From: Nectonema munidae
Lineage: Eukaryota > Nematomorpha > Nectonematoida > Nectonematidae
Direction of reading: 5' to 3'
NCBI GenBank assembly: GCA_030549495.1
Contig: JAUIRK010000885.1
Coordinates: forward strand, 124,001-188,000
DNA: 64,000 nucleotides
Shown here: in pieces, positions 51,501-55,518 of the stretch
Layout: each line of letters begins with the position of its first letter
Position numbering within the stretch: position 1 is the first letter of the stretch
Notes under the pieces: generated by a model
The model's database searches: none
The model's input: only the letters and a program-made list of their open reading frames with translations
Told to the model about the DNA's origin: nothing
Made by a program: the position numbers and the translations under genes

Positions 51501-51984
51501 ATTGAATAAACTGTGTTAAATGTTTGACATATTCATTTCTACATACTAATTTTTGTAGTCAATGTAAACTTTATTAATGAATGCTACTAATTTAATATAA
51601 AAACATTTCATTTTTTTTATACATTGAATAAATTTAGCCTGAATTTTTAACAAGTAACAAATTTTCCACAGTTTTTGAATTTCAACTATATTCTAAGGAT
51701 ATTTTTCTTTTTTAAGGTATATGGAGTGGTCAATCAATGGTATTAATGCTATCGATTTACGTAGCGATGAGAAAGAGTTGTCAAAGATCATAGCTTCATC
51801 TAAAATTGTCTTTAGCTTATCCTTTCCAAATTATTACAATCATTTTGAGAAATTTCTTCAAAATTTGCGAAGGTGCAAAGTCTTTAAAAATGAAGATATC
51901 AATGCAGTAAAAATTAAATTATTTGAAATCAAGTTCTGTATAATTTTCGCGGATAGAGATATAAAACAAGAAACAAACTTCTAA
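6393..51984 (+). CDS. ZSWIM8: ZSWIM8-like E3 ligase substrate receptor (17 visible exons, N-terminus missing)
   Basis: Exons listed separately join to an exact open frame of about 1,220 codons (3,664 bases, starting with the last base of a codon and ending with TAA). They align in order with vertebrate ZSWIM8 from the EW..LLRPLR block to the C-terminus; the human protein is about 1,840 residues. ZSWIM8 (Dora in flies, EBAX-1 in nematodes) is the receptor of a cullin-RING ubiquitin ligase with elongin B/C. It recognises Argonaute bound to extensively paired target RNA and so triggers microRNA decay. The SWIM zinc finger, BC box and Cul box lie in the missing N-terminal part. Every exon pair agrees in splice phase, including across the 19-kb last intron that holds viral DNA. 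The long disordered, acidic and Ser-rich stretches of the vertebrate protein are shortened. Orthology is inferred from recalled family sequence. Confidence 0.85.
6651..6833 (+). CDS. ZSWIM8: ZSWIM8 exon, CxxMVxLWxL block
   Basis: Starts right after tattttttag, in phase 0, with I-I-L-H-W corresponding to ITGWW in vertebrate ZSWIM8. It ends in CERLVELWTLFLLNPFMS, equivalent to the CDEMVTLWRLAVLDPALS helix. The 3' end is uncertain. A donor gtatct after 6833 gives a 54-bp intron. A donor gttatt after 6854 would add seven codons but give only a 33-bp intron. Both keep phase 0. I prefer the first because another intron of this gene is 49 bp. Confidence 0.75.
6888..7082 (+). CDS. ZSWIM8: ZSWIM8 exon, FPGF block
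   Basis: Acceptor ttttctag, donor gtaaga, phase 0 at both ends, 65 codons. Contains SSFPGFHYAIDVCEQLEK, aligning with LFPGFRPAVEACYFNWEE of ZSWIM8. The following intron (7083-11925) contains a tandem duplication and a dead hAT element. Confidence 0.8.
7083..7256 (+). other. Start of a long intron, no further signal
   Basis: Follows a strong gtaaga donor. No coding, RNA or repeat signal before the tandem duplication at 7257. Confidence 0.5.
7257..7452. repeat. Two-copy 98-bp tandem duplication
   Basis: The 98 bases at 7257-7354 (starting actgttcaaaaaa and ending cttagaat) are repeated immediately at 7355-7452 with essentially no differences. It sits in a ZSWIM8 intron. The perfect identity implies either a very recent duplication or an assembly duplication. 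Confidence 0.9.
8240..8515 (-). repeat. Non-autonomous hAT-type terminal segment
   Basis: The reverse complement begins with a gacaaactacggccc motif and runs through a GC-rich gcatccagcccg stretch into AT-rich DNA. The same segment in the opposite orientation is at 19796-20050 (gtgggcaaactacg...). The caaactacggccc terminus is typical of degenerate non-autonomous hAT families. It carries no coding capacity. Confidence 0.55.
9600..11410 (+). pseudogene. Dead hAT (ZBED-like) transposase
   Basis: In order, but across several stop codons and frame changes, the stretch shows a BED-like N-terminal piece (MKPNTLKVHFE.. H, 9766-9830) and LDESTDFASYSQLFVYVRY with the first catalytic Asp (about 10150-10205). 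It then shows a YGAP block equivalent to the hAT TDGAP site (about 10350), a C-x2-H element (about 10435-10450), and the hATC dimerisation segment FWAKLKNEYPILS..AL (11170-11260) ending at 11410. In-frame stops include those near 9944, 10032, 10231 and 10389. It lies in ZSWIM8 sense orientation within an intron. Confidence 0.8.
11926..12028 (+). CDS. ZSWIM8: Probable ZSWIM8 exon, low-conservation linker
   Basis: Bounded by tattttag and the consensus donor gtaagt. It enters in phase 0 and leaves in phase 1, in agreement with both neighbours. It encodes a short Lys/Ser-rich linker (FPMKNIHDSIKN...) with no clear vertebrate counterpart. It falls where vertebrate ZSWIM8 has its long disordered insert. 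Support comes from splice signals and phase rather than homology. Confidence 0.6.
12899..12972 (+). CDS. ZSWIM8: Probable ZSWIM8 exon, Ser/Asn-rich linker
   Basis: Acceptor ttttctag, donor gtaagc. It takes two bases to complete a Ser codon from the previous exon and leaves in phase 0. It encodes an Asn/Ser/Thr-rich linker ending SPWSCDLN. Homology is not visible; frame continuity is the evidence. Confidence 0.6.
13150..13497 (+). CDS. ZSWIM8: ZSWIM8 exon, RPPACSKAIEV block
   Basis: Acceptor aaaatgtag, donor gtatat, phase 0 at both ends, 116 codons. It opens with TTFWLCYSFDSHGFKS, matching the AEALHAHGYSSEA helix of ZSWIM8. It continues with ELLLYPLDLMKL and a Lys-rich KKNKAKK segment, and ends with LGLMYLAAPRPPACSKAIE, the equivalent of GMFALELQRPPASTKALE. 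One of the clearest matches in the gene. Confidence 0.9.
13786..13990 (+). CDS. ZSWIM8: ZSWIM8 exon, VKLSEMSSEIAHVL block
   Basis: Acceptor ttttttcag, phase 0 in. VKLSEMSSEIAHVLENAPL aligns with VKLAYQESEVAALLKKIPL. The end FIPLPPFTLVIFLFRKIF aligns with DYRPVLPLMLASFIFDVL. The donor gtaact after 13990 leaves phase 1, as needed by the next exon. Confidence 0.85.
13991..15649. other. Intron, nothing recognised
   Basis: AT-rich DNA with no splice-bounded frame, no transposase motif and no clear repeat boundary. Confidence 0.5.
15650..16840 (-). pseudogene. MULE-type transposase remnant
   Basis: Read on the - strand, 16553-16800 encodes ALPRPETLKRFIRRNRKG and then IPLDFQFLYN..., a segment typical of animal MULE transposases next to FLYWCH domains. 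Further along (16120-16330), SYWSVYRRENRTNNYCEGWH carries the diagnostic RTNN..EGWH block. The stretch at 15970-16110 (QPSVWEILDFLKKE) fits the C-terminal tail. Stops and frame changes separate the pieces, and the DDE core between them is largely deleted. Confidence 0.7.
16850..18565. other. Intron, no coding signal
   Basis: AT-rich. A small CT-rich inverted motif around agctctctgtaacagagag (17845-17870) resembles the CT-rich block of the repeat at 1050-1250. Otherwise nothing is recognised. Confidence 0.45.
18566..18861 (+). CDS. ZSWIM8: ZSWIM8 exon, GLRRQRSDLALLLIF block
   Basis: Acceptor gtttttttag; two bases complete the previous codon. The first half is variable. The second half, LVYNLALSTFDMTLC.. 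then EGLRRQRSDLALLLIFTFKND, aligns with FEAAVAALGMKTTVSEAEHPLLCEGTRREKGDLALALMITYKDD. Donor gtaatt, phase 0 out. Confidence 0.9.
19081..19273 (+). CDS. ZSWIM8: ZSWIM8 exon, VMDKYLD start
   Basis: Acceptor tctaatctag, phase 0 in. The opening VMDKYLDSS continues the conserved KKILDKLLD helix. The remainder is Ser/Asn-rich, as in the disordered middle of vertebrate ZSWIM8. The donor gttggt after 19273 leaves phase 1, as the next exon requires. Confidence 0.75.
19796..20050 (+). repeat. Non-autonomous hAT-type terminal segment, mate of 8240-8515
   Basis: Starts gtgggcaaactacg and continues through a GC-rich block into a ccgttag-containing AT stretch. It matches the reverse complement of 8240-8515 over about 250 bases. 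No coding capacity. Confidence 0.55.
20051..21763. other. Intron, nothing recognised
   Basis: AT-rich. The 100-codon frame at 20041-20343 has low-complexity composition, no splice signals and no family match, so I do not call it. Confidence 0.45.
21764..21839 (+). CDS. ZSWIM8: Probable small ZSWIM8 exon
   Basis: Acceptor tttatag; donor gttaat after 21839. Two bases complete an Asp codon from the previous exon. The exon encodes an acidic, Ser/Thr-rich linker (DESSNKEHIATTSIESE) and leaves two bases that the next exon completes. There is no sequence homology in this disordered region; phase continuity with the following well-conserved exon supports it. Confidence 0.6.
21840..23582. other. Intron with a 14-G run
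   Basis: AT-rich intron. A run of 14 G at 22466-22479 stands out. No exon or transposase was recognised. Confidence 0.5.
23583..23803 (+). CDS. ZSWIM8: ZSWIM8 exon, PSEASFFHYFEIAK block
   Basis: Acceptor tatacttag; the first base completes an Asn codon. NKPSEASFFHYFEIAKVILSK aligns with NQPSEAAAHFYFELAKTVLIK, and the end DRSLVFCAFLT aligns with HLCAFEI. The donor is gttttt after 23803. Continuing the same frame past the donor would lose the match, which resumes in the next exon. Confidence 0.9.
23853..24061 (+). CDS. ZSWIM8: ZSWIM8 exon, GLYALGLQN block
   Basis: Follows a 49-bp intron ending ttttaag. The split Gly codon starts GLYALGLQNQVTNNWQSRT, nearly identical to GLYALGLHNFVSPNWLSRT. 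It continues VSWTSWQAAELGLSAL and WKSHFTPSEL. Donor gtatgt, phase 0 out. The very short intron is in keeping with invertebrate genes and explains the switch of frames. Confidence 0.92.
24062..26989. other. Intron with decayed coding scraps, origin unknown
   Basis: At 25615-25710 a 20-base unit (agctctgaatctgaagataa) is almost exactly duplicated, followed by a protein-like stretch EANWVAYVEAK. On to 26130 are further scraps with many stops (LAKSIWCLQID, VEDLLQFFKSGE). These look like a dead mobile-element gene that I cannot assign. The GC-richer block 24330-24680 is also unassigned. Confidence 0.35.
26990..27160 (+). CDS. ZSWIM8: ZSWIM8 exon, ECRNSLIKCK block
   Basis: Of two nearby AG acceptors only ttcgtatag (ending 26989) keeps phase 0. 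The exon encodes SSVCIDLIITSLSCCTQ..FAECRNSLIKCKKFSYESLHRACLVIEN, aligned with MVRAAAELALSCLPHAH..NEIQRALVQCKEQDNLMLEKACMAVEE. Ends SHE before donor gtaatt. Confidence 0.9.
27747..28325 (+). CDS. ZSWIM8: ZSWIM8 exon, LFEVSHCWFSLYE and Pro/Tyr-rich stretch
   Basis: Acceptor atatttag, phase 0. The opening ILFEVSHCWFSLYE matches VLFEVAHQWFWLYE. A long Ser/Asn/Pro-rich segment follows, with a run of prolines and a YPFYPQQ motif near residues 125-135 of the exon. This mirrors the low-complexity His/Pro/Tyr-rich region of vertebrate ZSWIM8. Donor gtattt after 28325, 193 codons. Confidence 0.88.
28326..29282. other. Intron with a GC-richer island
   Basis: The block 28400-28570 is much GC-richer than its surroundings and contains an imperfect repeat of cagccatatgtgggttgtac / catacggctgcaggttg. 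No frame in it is convincing. The block 28995-29115 is a dispersed repeat, listed separately. Confidence 0.4.
28995..29115. repeat. Dispersed repeat, direct copy at 58555-58680
   Basis: About 120 bases around cctattactattc...caaaaatgaaaaacaagataaac...tattttttatct recur in the same orientation at 58555-58680 with scattered differences. Family unknown. Confidence 0.65.
29283..29442 (+). CDS. ZSWIM8: ZSWIM8 exon, YSEDIKWLLNVAFLMG block
   Basis: Acceptor ataatttag, phase 0. The region TMKSGLKAIEMLVVGIKK matches AYRVGMLALEMLGRRAHN, and PSYSEDIKWLLNVAFLMG matches PPYTDDVKWLLGLAAKLG. The donor gtaagt after 29442 splits a Gly codon. Confidence 0.92.
29443..31089. other. Intron, nothing recognised
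   Basis: AT-rich. Protein-like scraps are too short to assign. Confidence 0.45.
31090..31392 (-). other. Unassigned open frame with unusual composition
   Basis: A 100-codon frame on the - strand, antisense to ZSWIM8 in its penultimate intron. Its GC content is visibly higher than its surroundings, and its amino-acid composition is protein-like (contains VADMKEMWLHRHHSPEYHH and LLRYVGLRAESASVMLG). The coding strand continues past the last codons into an A run (about 9 A, 31080-31090), as a reverse-transcribed mRNA might. Strand and composition resemble the viral remnants 2 kb away, so a piece of a viral gene is possible. I do not recognise the family. Confidence 0.35.
31997..32080. repeat. 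Two-copy 42-bp tandem duplication
   Basis: The 42 bases at 31997-32038 (aaattatatttagcaaatat...) are repeated exactly at 32039-32080. Intronic. Confidence 0.9.
32555..32741 (+). CDS. ZSWIM8: ZSWIM8 penultimate exon, SPFFLQELIV block
   Basis: Acceptor ttttactag; two bases complete the Gly codon. GEDMIIKVIESVIQCNHSPFFLQELIVAIVNYV aligns with GVNYVHQFCVGAAKGVLSPFVLQEIVMETLQRL, and the end LYNKCCEM aligns with VQRCQQA. Donor gtaagt after 32741, leaving two bases of a Met codon. The completing base is 19 kb away at 51717. Confidence 0.92.
32731..32745. repeat. Left copy of a 15-bp direct repeat flanking the viral insertion
   Basis: The sequence tgctgcgaaatgtaa covers the last 11 coding bases of exon 16 and the first four intron bases. 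The identical 15-mer is at 49693-49707, exactly where the phosphoprotein-like viral frame starts. Best explained as a target-site duplication. Confidence 0.65.
32746..33323 (-). other. Region beyond the readable L frame; possible trailer
   Basis: Reading on from L, 33100-33323 still has protein-like fragments between stops that could be the L C-terminus. From 33100 to 32746 no frame is credible. An imperfect hairpin around aaccattgtcgc...atggtt (32970-33004) is visible. This may be viral non-coding end sequence or later insertion. Confidence 0.35.
33324..37877 (-). pseudogene. L: Endogenous viral RNA polymerase (L) remnant
   Basis: A chain of - strand frames from a possible start at 37877 (MADDD...) to about 33324, some 1,500 codons. 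RdRp landmarks appear in the right order: motif A DFSKW at 36715-36701, motif B with GNSML at about 36469-36455, motif C GDNQ at 36402-36391. The GDNQ form is the hallmark of non-segmented negative-strand viruses. A capping-domain signature APLYFGAATQ follows at about 35236-35207. Two long frames (33998-35029 and 33324-33923) cover the region after the cap domain. The part before motif A is shorter than usual for L, so deletions are likely. Breaks include a stop near 37630, frame changes near 37300 and 36750-36830, stops near 37066, 36432, 35446 and 35097, and a 22-C homopolymer. It is not functional. Confidence 0.85.
35981..36002. repeat. 22-base C homopolymer inside the L remnant
   Basis: An uninterrupted run of 22 C (a Gly-codon run on the L strand) in otherwise normal-complexity sequence. 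Expansion after endogenisation or an assembly artefact. Confidence 0.9.
37878..38126 (-). other. Short region upstream of L; possible G-L junction
   Basis: Between the L start and the edge of the dispersed repeat at 38127. On the - strand it has no clean frame, though it should hold the G 3' end or the G-L intergenic sequence. The + strand frame starting 38028 looks superficially protein-like but has no support. Confidence 0.3.
38377..38934. mobile_element. 558-bp insertion with 9-bp target duplication
   Basis: Flanked by atcgaatat at 38368-38376 and 38935-38943. The left-end copy of the host repeat shows the uninterrupted site (catatcgcatatac on the opposite strand), so this is a true insertion. 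The insert is A-rich with repeated aaaatgccccaatt and ggggcatttt motifs at both ends, which are loosely inverted. A 9-bp duplication is typical of Mutator-like elements, but no coding capacity is present. Confidence 0.7.
40324..40505. mobile_element. hAT-type MITE, 182 bp
   Basis: Terminal inverted repeats cagtggcgtagctag and ctagctacgtcactg pair with one mismatch. Flanking 8-bp duplications gacagaag (40316-40323) and gagagaag (40506-40513) differ at one base. TIR sequence and 8-bp duplication are hAT hallmarks. It is absent from the homologous repeat at the left end. Confidence 0.85.
40860..43666 (-). mobile_element. DNA transposon carrying the 751-codon gene
   Basis: On the - strand the element starts at 43666 with agggtgctttt, the same terminus as the decayed copy at 4372, and contains the open frame 43269-41014. 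A subterminal ttgcgcaag motif occurs near both ends (about 43542 and 40886) as in the other copy. The 3' terminus itself is not recognisable, so that end seems truncated or diverged. The 5' terminus lies directly against the Gypsy LTR. Confidence 0.65.
41014..43269 (-). CDS. Intact transposase-like protein, 751 residues
   Basis: One uninterrupted frame without introns. Order of parts: N-terminal helical region (1-180) with Lys/Glu-rich coiled stretch (160-178), Ser-rich linker (188-210), basic KKRKKR (about 218-223, nuclear-localisation-like), then a probable RNase H-fold core. The core has HWD (Asp300), MCFDTTAVNTG (Asp365) and CRHH (394-397). The Asp in FDTT followed by C-x2-H resembles the hAT arrangement TDGAP...CxxH. 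The family is one of uncharacterised single-exon proteins seen widely in invertebrates. Flanking agggtgc termini and a dead paralogue at 4606-5827 argue for a mobile element rather than a host gene. Being fully open amid broken neighbours, it may be recently active or under selection. The catalytic Glu was not assigned. Confidence 0.75.
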   Translation of the reverse strand: MASGTRSKKSIWLIGSPNPTIPAQKLPSKEEVLRYLMFLHIEMNETLAQSVKQTALDIMKIWSSEGIPTKHLPAVVSHVKKLHTTWQSLKKSIHRKTITNEKKQNKFKNDIKELFDIAHANAMKMITIDQDREFLASQRKKGRPGKIGSMDFKTANTLNKIERRKEEELKRKERSIKEMNAVSETISLKSFSSSSSTESSPNKQSSSSFDYPASNPSKKRKKRTHAVSSEVAEVLDRTLLSNRSASRVLFTFAKQFEHSINGFSLSPSAIRSTRIKCRKQHAKKIKQNFKVSTPLIIHWDSKVMLDLTGNVKIDRLPILVTGKGFSKILSIPKLKTAKAEETSEAILLTLKEWNLTRYVRGMCFDTTAVNTGVRNGVCISVERMLDRQLLHFPCRHHILELVLGAVYSSFVDDATSGPEITLFQTFRKAWNNFDLTQYITAVDDENIINEINPWADSIIQHAKNLLNQNHPRDDYKELLQLTIIFFGAVPCGYQIPTFMKPGAVHRARWMAKAIYCFKIWMFQKQFLCYIFKQKLEKIVPNSLESLIEKIRKFCLFVANHYVKAWFDARKASFAPKNDLELLQVLKTSNLPAYEKMSRHLWYLSEVNIALALFDERIDSSEKTAMVKNIKYVEGSEDPPRKVWLPNPEGKKLSDLCSSQTKTLFSLLELPDDFLKENDPLKWENHPSYIEAKQIVDSLNVVNDVAERDVALIQDFTKAGRTKNESQMQQLIQIVEENRLKYPDASLKSLIN
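43667..43862 (-). repeat. 3' LTR (possibly truncated)
   Basis: On the - strand starts tgtaatattcaaatt and matches 47589-47390 with about five substitutions and two small indels. A purine-rich tract (agatcggaaagat) precedes it, as expected for a polypurine tract. It stops abruptly in tatatat next to the DNA transposon end, so its 3' part may be missing. Confidence 0.75.
43876..44085 (-). pseudogene. Gypsy Pol C-terminal tail
   Basis: 70 codons just before the 3' LTR, charged and Asp/Glu-rich and ending with RRLGIEDSF. It follows the integrase frame after a short break near 44090-44165 and is the C-terminal end of Pol. No separate function. Confidence 0.55.
44169..45098 (-). pseudogene. Gypsy RNase H C-terminus and integrase
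   Basis: Opens in the RNase H/tether region (FTVVTDQKAISYMF, ADALSRS). Then comes the integrase HHCC finger (HNHLIHPG...CQVCRKC) and the catalytic core: first Asp in LSIDFKGPLP, second in IHSDRGKSFLS, and the Glu in NPQGNSQCERHNG. A one-base shift near 45098 separates it from the rest of Pol, and it ends at a stop near 44169. The key residues are intact. Confidence 0.85.
45071..45343 (-). pseudogene. Gypsy RNase H N-terminal part
   Basis: Contains LETDASNKAIAACLLQ and VGFFSKTLNSAEKN...EKEALAIVEAIRN, the standard Ty3/Gypsy RNase H segment with its first catalytic Asp and Glu. A frame change at about 45095 links it to the following frame. The joining segment 45344-45415 (YYAKWIRDFS) belongs to the RT connection. 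Confidence 0.85.
45416..46444 (-). pseudogene. Gypsy reverse transcriptase (two frames split by a stop)
   Basis: Frame 46444-46022 leads in and ends at a stop next to the VPKSNGNKR motif. Frame 45976-45416 holds RT proper: LIDFSEAYYQV, the YLDD catalytic motif (about residue 103-106 of the frame) and KFLGYEIS. Stops at about 46022 and 45416 look like single-base changes, so the copy is young but dead in cis. Confidence 0.88.
46333..46686 (-). pseudogene. Gypsy aspartic protease region
   Basis: Carries LLDTGSTDNFID, the retroviral-type protease active site with DTG. It overlaps the following frame by a shift. A Cys/His knuckle at the Gag-protease junction (FFCG..., about 46690) appears damaged. 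Confidence 0.8.
46584..47276 (-). pseudogene. Gypsy Gag
   Basis: 230 codons starting MDKIIKPKEF. The capsid-like region has W..W..GF.YYLECL and QQPGETIDSFFHSLKVL, typical of Ty3/Gypsy Gag. It runs out of frame near the nucleocapsid knuckle. Confidence 0.8.
47390..47589 (-). repeat. 5' LTR
   Basis: Begins tgtaatattc on the - strand at 47589, directly abutting viral G sequence, and matches the 3' LTR to about 47390. The region 47280-47390 contains aataaa and may be the rest of the LTR if the 3' copy is truncated. I could not identify a primer binding site. Confidence 0.75.
47590..48827 (-). pseudogene. G: Endogenous viral glycoprotein (G), truncated
   Basis: A start at 48827 gives a hydrophobic signal-peptide-like N-terminus (LTLLVSYLG). 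Stops and a frame change follow until about 48549. From 48549 to 47590 the frame is open for about 320 codons with many Cys, candidate N-glycosylation sites (NKS, NYT) and a dibasic RHKR cleavage site at 47961-47950. The Gypsy element interrupts it, and the distal ectodomain and membrane anchor are not found. Its place directly before L on the same strand marks it as the viral attachment/fusion protein. The Cys/Pro pattern after the cleavage site recalls chuvirus-like glycoproteins, but cleaved G also occurs in borna-, nyami- and artovirus relatives. Not functional. Confidence 0.72.
48828..48988 (-). other. Viral intergenic segment before G
   Basis: AT-rich stretch of about 160 bases between the stop of the small ORF and the G start, without an open frame. 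Such a position would hold the viral gene-end and gene-start signals, but I could not identify a repeated signal because the other junctions are damaged. Confidence 0.4.
48989..49177 (-). pseudogene. Small viral ORF between P-like and G
   Basis: 62 codons from 49177 (Met codons here and three codons later); the frame stays open upstream to about 49210. Acidic, with the stretches VSVELSPDEHGLPVYKLIP and VSIEERENL. Position between P-like and G matches a matrix or accessory protein. No family is recognised. It is shorter than viral matrix proteins, so its N-terminus is probably lost in the G/T-rich block. Confidence 0.45.
49225..49512. repeat. Anomalous G/T-only low-complexity block
   Basis: Nearly pure G and T on the + strand with long T runs and a run of over 20 G at 49443-49466, followed by gtgggtggggg repeats. 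It interrupts otherwise normal viral sequence between the P-like frame and the small ORF. It looks like simple-sequence expansion or an assembly/polishing artefact. The poly-Gly and poly-Pro frames in it are not genes. Confidence 0.8.
49513..49692 (-). pseudogene. Viral phosphoprotein-like coiled-coil fragment
   Basis: The - strand frame runs from the 15-bp repeat boundary inward. About 58 codons have regular heptad spacing of Leu/Ile/Met (e.g. LMLEVDRLQECMDIMIRKLE) and then a Ser/Thr/Lys stretch before the G/T block. A tetramerising coiled coil upstream of the matrix/G region is what mononegavirus phosphoproteins have. It has no start codon at its outer end, so the protein is truncated at the integration boundary. 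Assignment is by position and coiled-coil pattern only. Confidence 0.5.
49693..49707. repeat. Right copy of the 15-bp repeat
   Basis: tgctgcgaaatgtaa, identical to the exon 16/intron junction at 32731-32745. It marks the outer edge of viral sequence. What follows (tatctattttt...) should be the original intron. Confidence 0.65.
49708..51716. other. Remainder of the last ZSWIM8 intron
   Basis: AT-rich intron sequence without recognisable coding or viral matter. Ends in a T-rich tract and ttttttaag acceptor. Confidence 0.5.
51717..51984 (+). CDS. ZSWIM8: ZSWIM8 terminal exon
   Basis: The first base completes the Met codon begun at 32740. YMEWSINGINAIDL aligns with YMQYIHHRLIHLTP. Then SSKIVFSLSFPNYYNHFEKFLQNLRR aligns with ARSAFCLTPMGMMQFNDILQNLKR, the conserved C-terminus of ZSWIM8. 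Stop TAA at 51982-51984. The C-terminal tail is a little longer than in vertebrates. The match shows that the gene continues across the virus-loaded intron. Confidence 0.9.
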
Positions 51985-52163
51985 AATTTAAGCCCACATG
52001 GTTAATTCTTACCTTCACGAAGTGAGTTTGTGTTTTCCCGATTTTCCGTAATCGGGGAAGAAATATTTTCGGAAAACGGGTAACTTAGAAATTAAATTTT
52101 ATAAATCCTAGTTTAACTTGTATTTTTTAAGTACAAATAATATTATCACTATATATAATTTCT

Positions 52164-52169
52164 AATAAA
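52164..52169 (+). terminator. Candidate ZSWIM8 poly(A) signal
   Basis: aataaa about 180 bases after the ZSWIM8 stop, followed by a T/G-rich stretch (catatgttcctaatttatgtg). In AT-rich DNA this hexamer is common, so support is modest. Confidence 0.4.
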
Positions 52170-54716
52170 CCATATGTTCCTAATTTATGTGATTCTAAGA
52201 GGCATTGCTATTAAATTGTTATGACTATTTTATTTGTTCAAATCAAATTGTTTTCATATTGAGACATATAAAGATGTTTTTAGTGCTTTAACAATCTTTT
52301 AGGCCTTTTTTGGCGAAAATTTTAAAGAAGCGCTAAAAAACGACTTCTAAATGGATGGTGAAACCACATATTTCAAAATTGCTATTATTTGATCTTGTTA
52401 CAAACTTATCTATTTAAAGTTTATCAATATATTTTCAAAAATAAGAAAATGGATCTAGAAAAAGGTCCAACAAAACTGATATATCGAAAAAAAAATTCTC
52501 ATACTCGGAAAGAGCTGATAATAATTATTATTTTAACTGTAATAGTGTCCCCGCCACATTCTCCTTAGGGAATATGTCTCATAAATATGTTTCCCATTTC
52601 GACTCAATAAATCGCTTCGCAAAGGACTTTTGATGTAGGTAAAGGTTGTAAACTTTTCTTGGTTAAATACTTATGAGAGATTGTCTCTCCCCTGTTAACC
52701 CATTCAGGTTATGTCATATTTAAATACTTTTTTATTATTTTCAAAAATACTTTTTTTATATATCTTAGATACTAAAGTAAAGTTCTATCAGATGACCTTC
52801 AGATTAAAAAGTATTTAATATTTTTATAAAATATCCTTAAAAAATAAAATTTATACGTTTCCACTTTTTATTATCGCAATATAAATAAAATCTTTATGAA
52901 AAAGAGGTTTTTCTAAATCGAGCCTTCTCGCGGCGGTTTGCAAAAACCATTTTTTAGGGTTTGTCTGAAAACTTTCAACAGATATAAAAAATACTATCTT
53001 TAGTTAAACAAATTGAAGACGTTTTTTGAAAATTAAATAAATTTTATTTTAGGCAAAAAATAAAAAGCAATTTAAAAAAGTAACCAAAGAAAGATTTTAG
53101 AATATTTTTATTATTTTGAAAGATAGATTTCAACAAATATCACATTATTATAATAAATGTTAACAAGAATTGCATTTTATGCCAAATAAAACGATCCATT
53201 TTCATCATAGAGATATTATAAAAACCAACTAATCGTTATGAAATTTTTTTACTTTTGTAAACGAAGAAGTACTTTTGACAAATCCTGAGTAATATTTTTT
53301 TTAATTGAAAATTTTAAACTTCACAAATTTGATTTAAAATCTATCAAACTTCTTTCTTACGTTTAGAAGTTATTTAATAAAAATCTACTTAAATTATTTT
53401 CTTTCAAAGACGTTATTAAATGAAACTTTTAATTCCTTGCTCAGCCTTATATATGGCAGTTCTCATCTTCATTTTTGCTTTTAACTTTAATCCAACGAAG
53501 TTTGCTCGGATATATTCACAAGTTAAGTAATTTAAAAAGTATGTTCATATTTTCCGCCGTTTCACTATTAGAACAGTTATTGTGTAAAAATAAGTGTATT
53601 TTTATATTCTTTCTAAAGCAAATGTCTCTAAAATAAAAAAACCATTGCATTTAGTTTATATTTTTTAGTAAGATCCAGGTTCCATCTAAAAATGTTTGTA
53701 CATTTTAGAACAGAAACTTAATAGGTATAAAATATTGTTATCAAATGTTTTCTACCTTTTGTTAAATTTAAAAATATTTTTCAAAAAATAGTGACGTTTT
53801 TTTACATTATAAAATATTCTTAAAAAATAATAAATAGAAAAACAATTTTAAATGTTTTAGGAATTACTATTAAAATTGAATCAGACTTACATAGAACTAT
53901 AATCAATTAGTTAGTTATAACAAACAAACGAACTAAATTTTCTAAGTAACTAAATACCTGACTAACTAATAGAGCATCTAACTAACTAAACTAATTAATA
54001 GAAGCAACTAATATAATAAATCGCAACTTCCTTTTTAATATCAAAAATAAAATTAATAATACTGCACAGAGTTCACGCTAAAAAGGCTCCGCTCCACCCG
54101 GGCCAATTCCGGTGTACAACCCAGAATTAATAAGGACCCCACTTATCTTAAATCACAATCAATTAAATGATTTTTAATATACAGTTAATTTTTTTGATGA
54201 TTTTTAAACATCTAGCAGTTGATAAAATTAGTAGACTTCACCGTATTATGGCAAGCAAGGCTAATTGAACGTGTGGCCAAAATTTATACAGCCAAGCAAA
54301 ATAGATTGTCATTCGAATTACATTTAAAATGTAGAGTAAATAAGATATAATTCCTTTTTGGAGATAAATATGATTGTTACACAATTAAGAGAAAAATATC
54401 ATCTATAGCGCAATTGTCCGTTTGCGTGTTCAAATGCTCTTGGCGTGCTTCTAGCCATAACAACACTTGGCTTTTTCATGTATTCTAACAAATAGCTTGT
54501 TCGGATACGAATAATTTTTTTCTGGCTCATGTATTATTTTTCCAACAATTGTAATTTTGTTTTGTAAAATTGATCACAACAACTGGTTAAAAATAAAAGA
54601 TATATGTAAAAAAGGTATAACGCTTTTGGTTCAAATATATTGAATTATATGTTTTATGTATTATTTGTCATTTTCTAATCTATGTTATTAATTAAATTCT
54701 AAATTTTATCATCATT
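52170..54716. other. Intergenic, nothing recognised
   Basis: AT-rich sequence with no exon-like frames. A GC-richer patch at 54060-54140 (ggctccgctccacccgggccaa) is probably part of an unidentified repeat. Confidence 0.45.
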
Positions 54717-55281
54717 GTCTAAATCAGTGCTTTCCAAACATTTTATACTCCCTCACCCCTAAAAAATTTGCTCTGATCTCGCCCCCATTACAATTTATAC
54801 TTTGTTCAAGAATAAAAGATGTGAATTCATACTGCAATTTTATCATAAACAAAAATCAGACATGTAGAAGAGAAACGTTAAAAATTAATATTTGAATTAA
54901 CCTTACAAAAATAATAACGCTAGCATAAAATATGTACAAAATAGTAAAATCAAAGAAATAGCTTTCAAACTTTTAGAAAGGTATTTAAATTCTTTAATAT
55001 GTAAAAAAAATCAAACAATGGACATAAAAGGATGAAACAGATTAATATGTGAATATATTTTATAAAAAATAATCACTCGCATTTAAATAATATATTTTAA
55101 TTCAGTGACCCTTTAATTCCTATTTCTGGCTTATGAGTTTTTCAAAACGTGGAACTATGTTGCTGATAGCAACACGCATGTTTGCCTGTGCATTCAAGCA
55201 TTTTCTAAATTTCATGTTAATTAATAAAATTATGCTAAAACCTGACTCTCATAATTTTGTTGTCGCATAGCACCAATATTC

Positions 55282-55518
55282 TTACAAAATTTTACTCTCA
55301 AATTGCATTTCAAGGGCATGATTTGGATCTAATTCTATAAGATCTTTCAGCTCTCCATCATCGGACACTTTATTTAAATTAAAGGACTGTGGATTCATAA
55401 TCGATTCTTCAGAAGTTTCTAGCTTCCCTACGTCAAAATATATACGAAATGACGTCAACAGCACTTCCAAATGAGCCAAAAATTCTTCACAAACATTTAG
55501 CTTCATACAGCAAACCAA
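55282..55518 (-). pseudogene. hAT transposase piece
   Basis: 78-codon frame with EEFLAHLEVLLTSFRIYFD, then NPQSFNLNKVSDDGELKDLIEL. This is the ZBED5-like segment before the hATC dimerisation domain. Part of the dead element at 54725-56944. Confidence 0.75.
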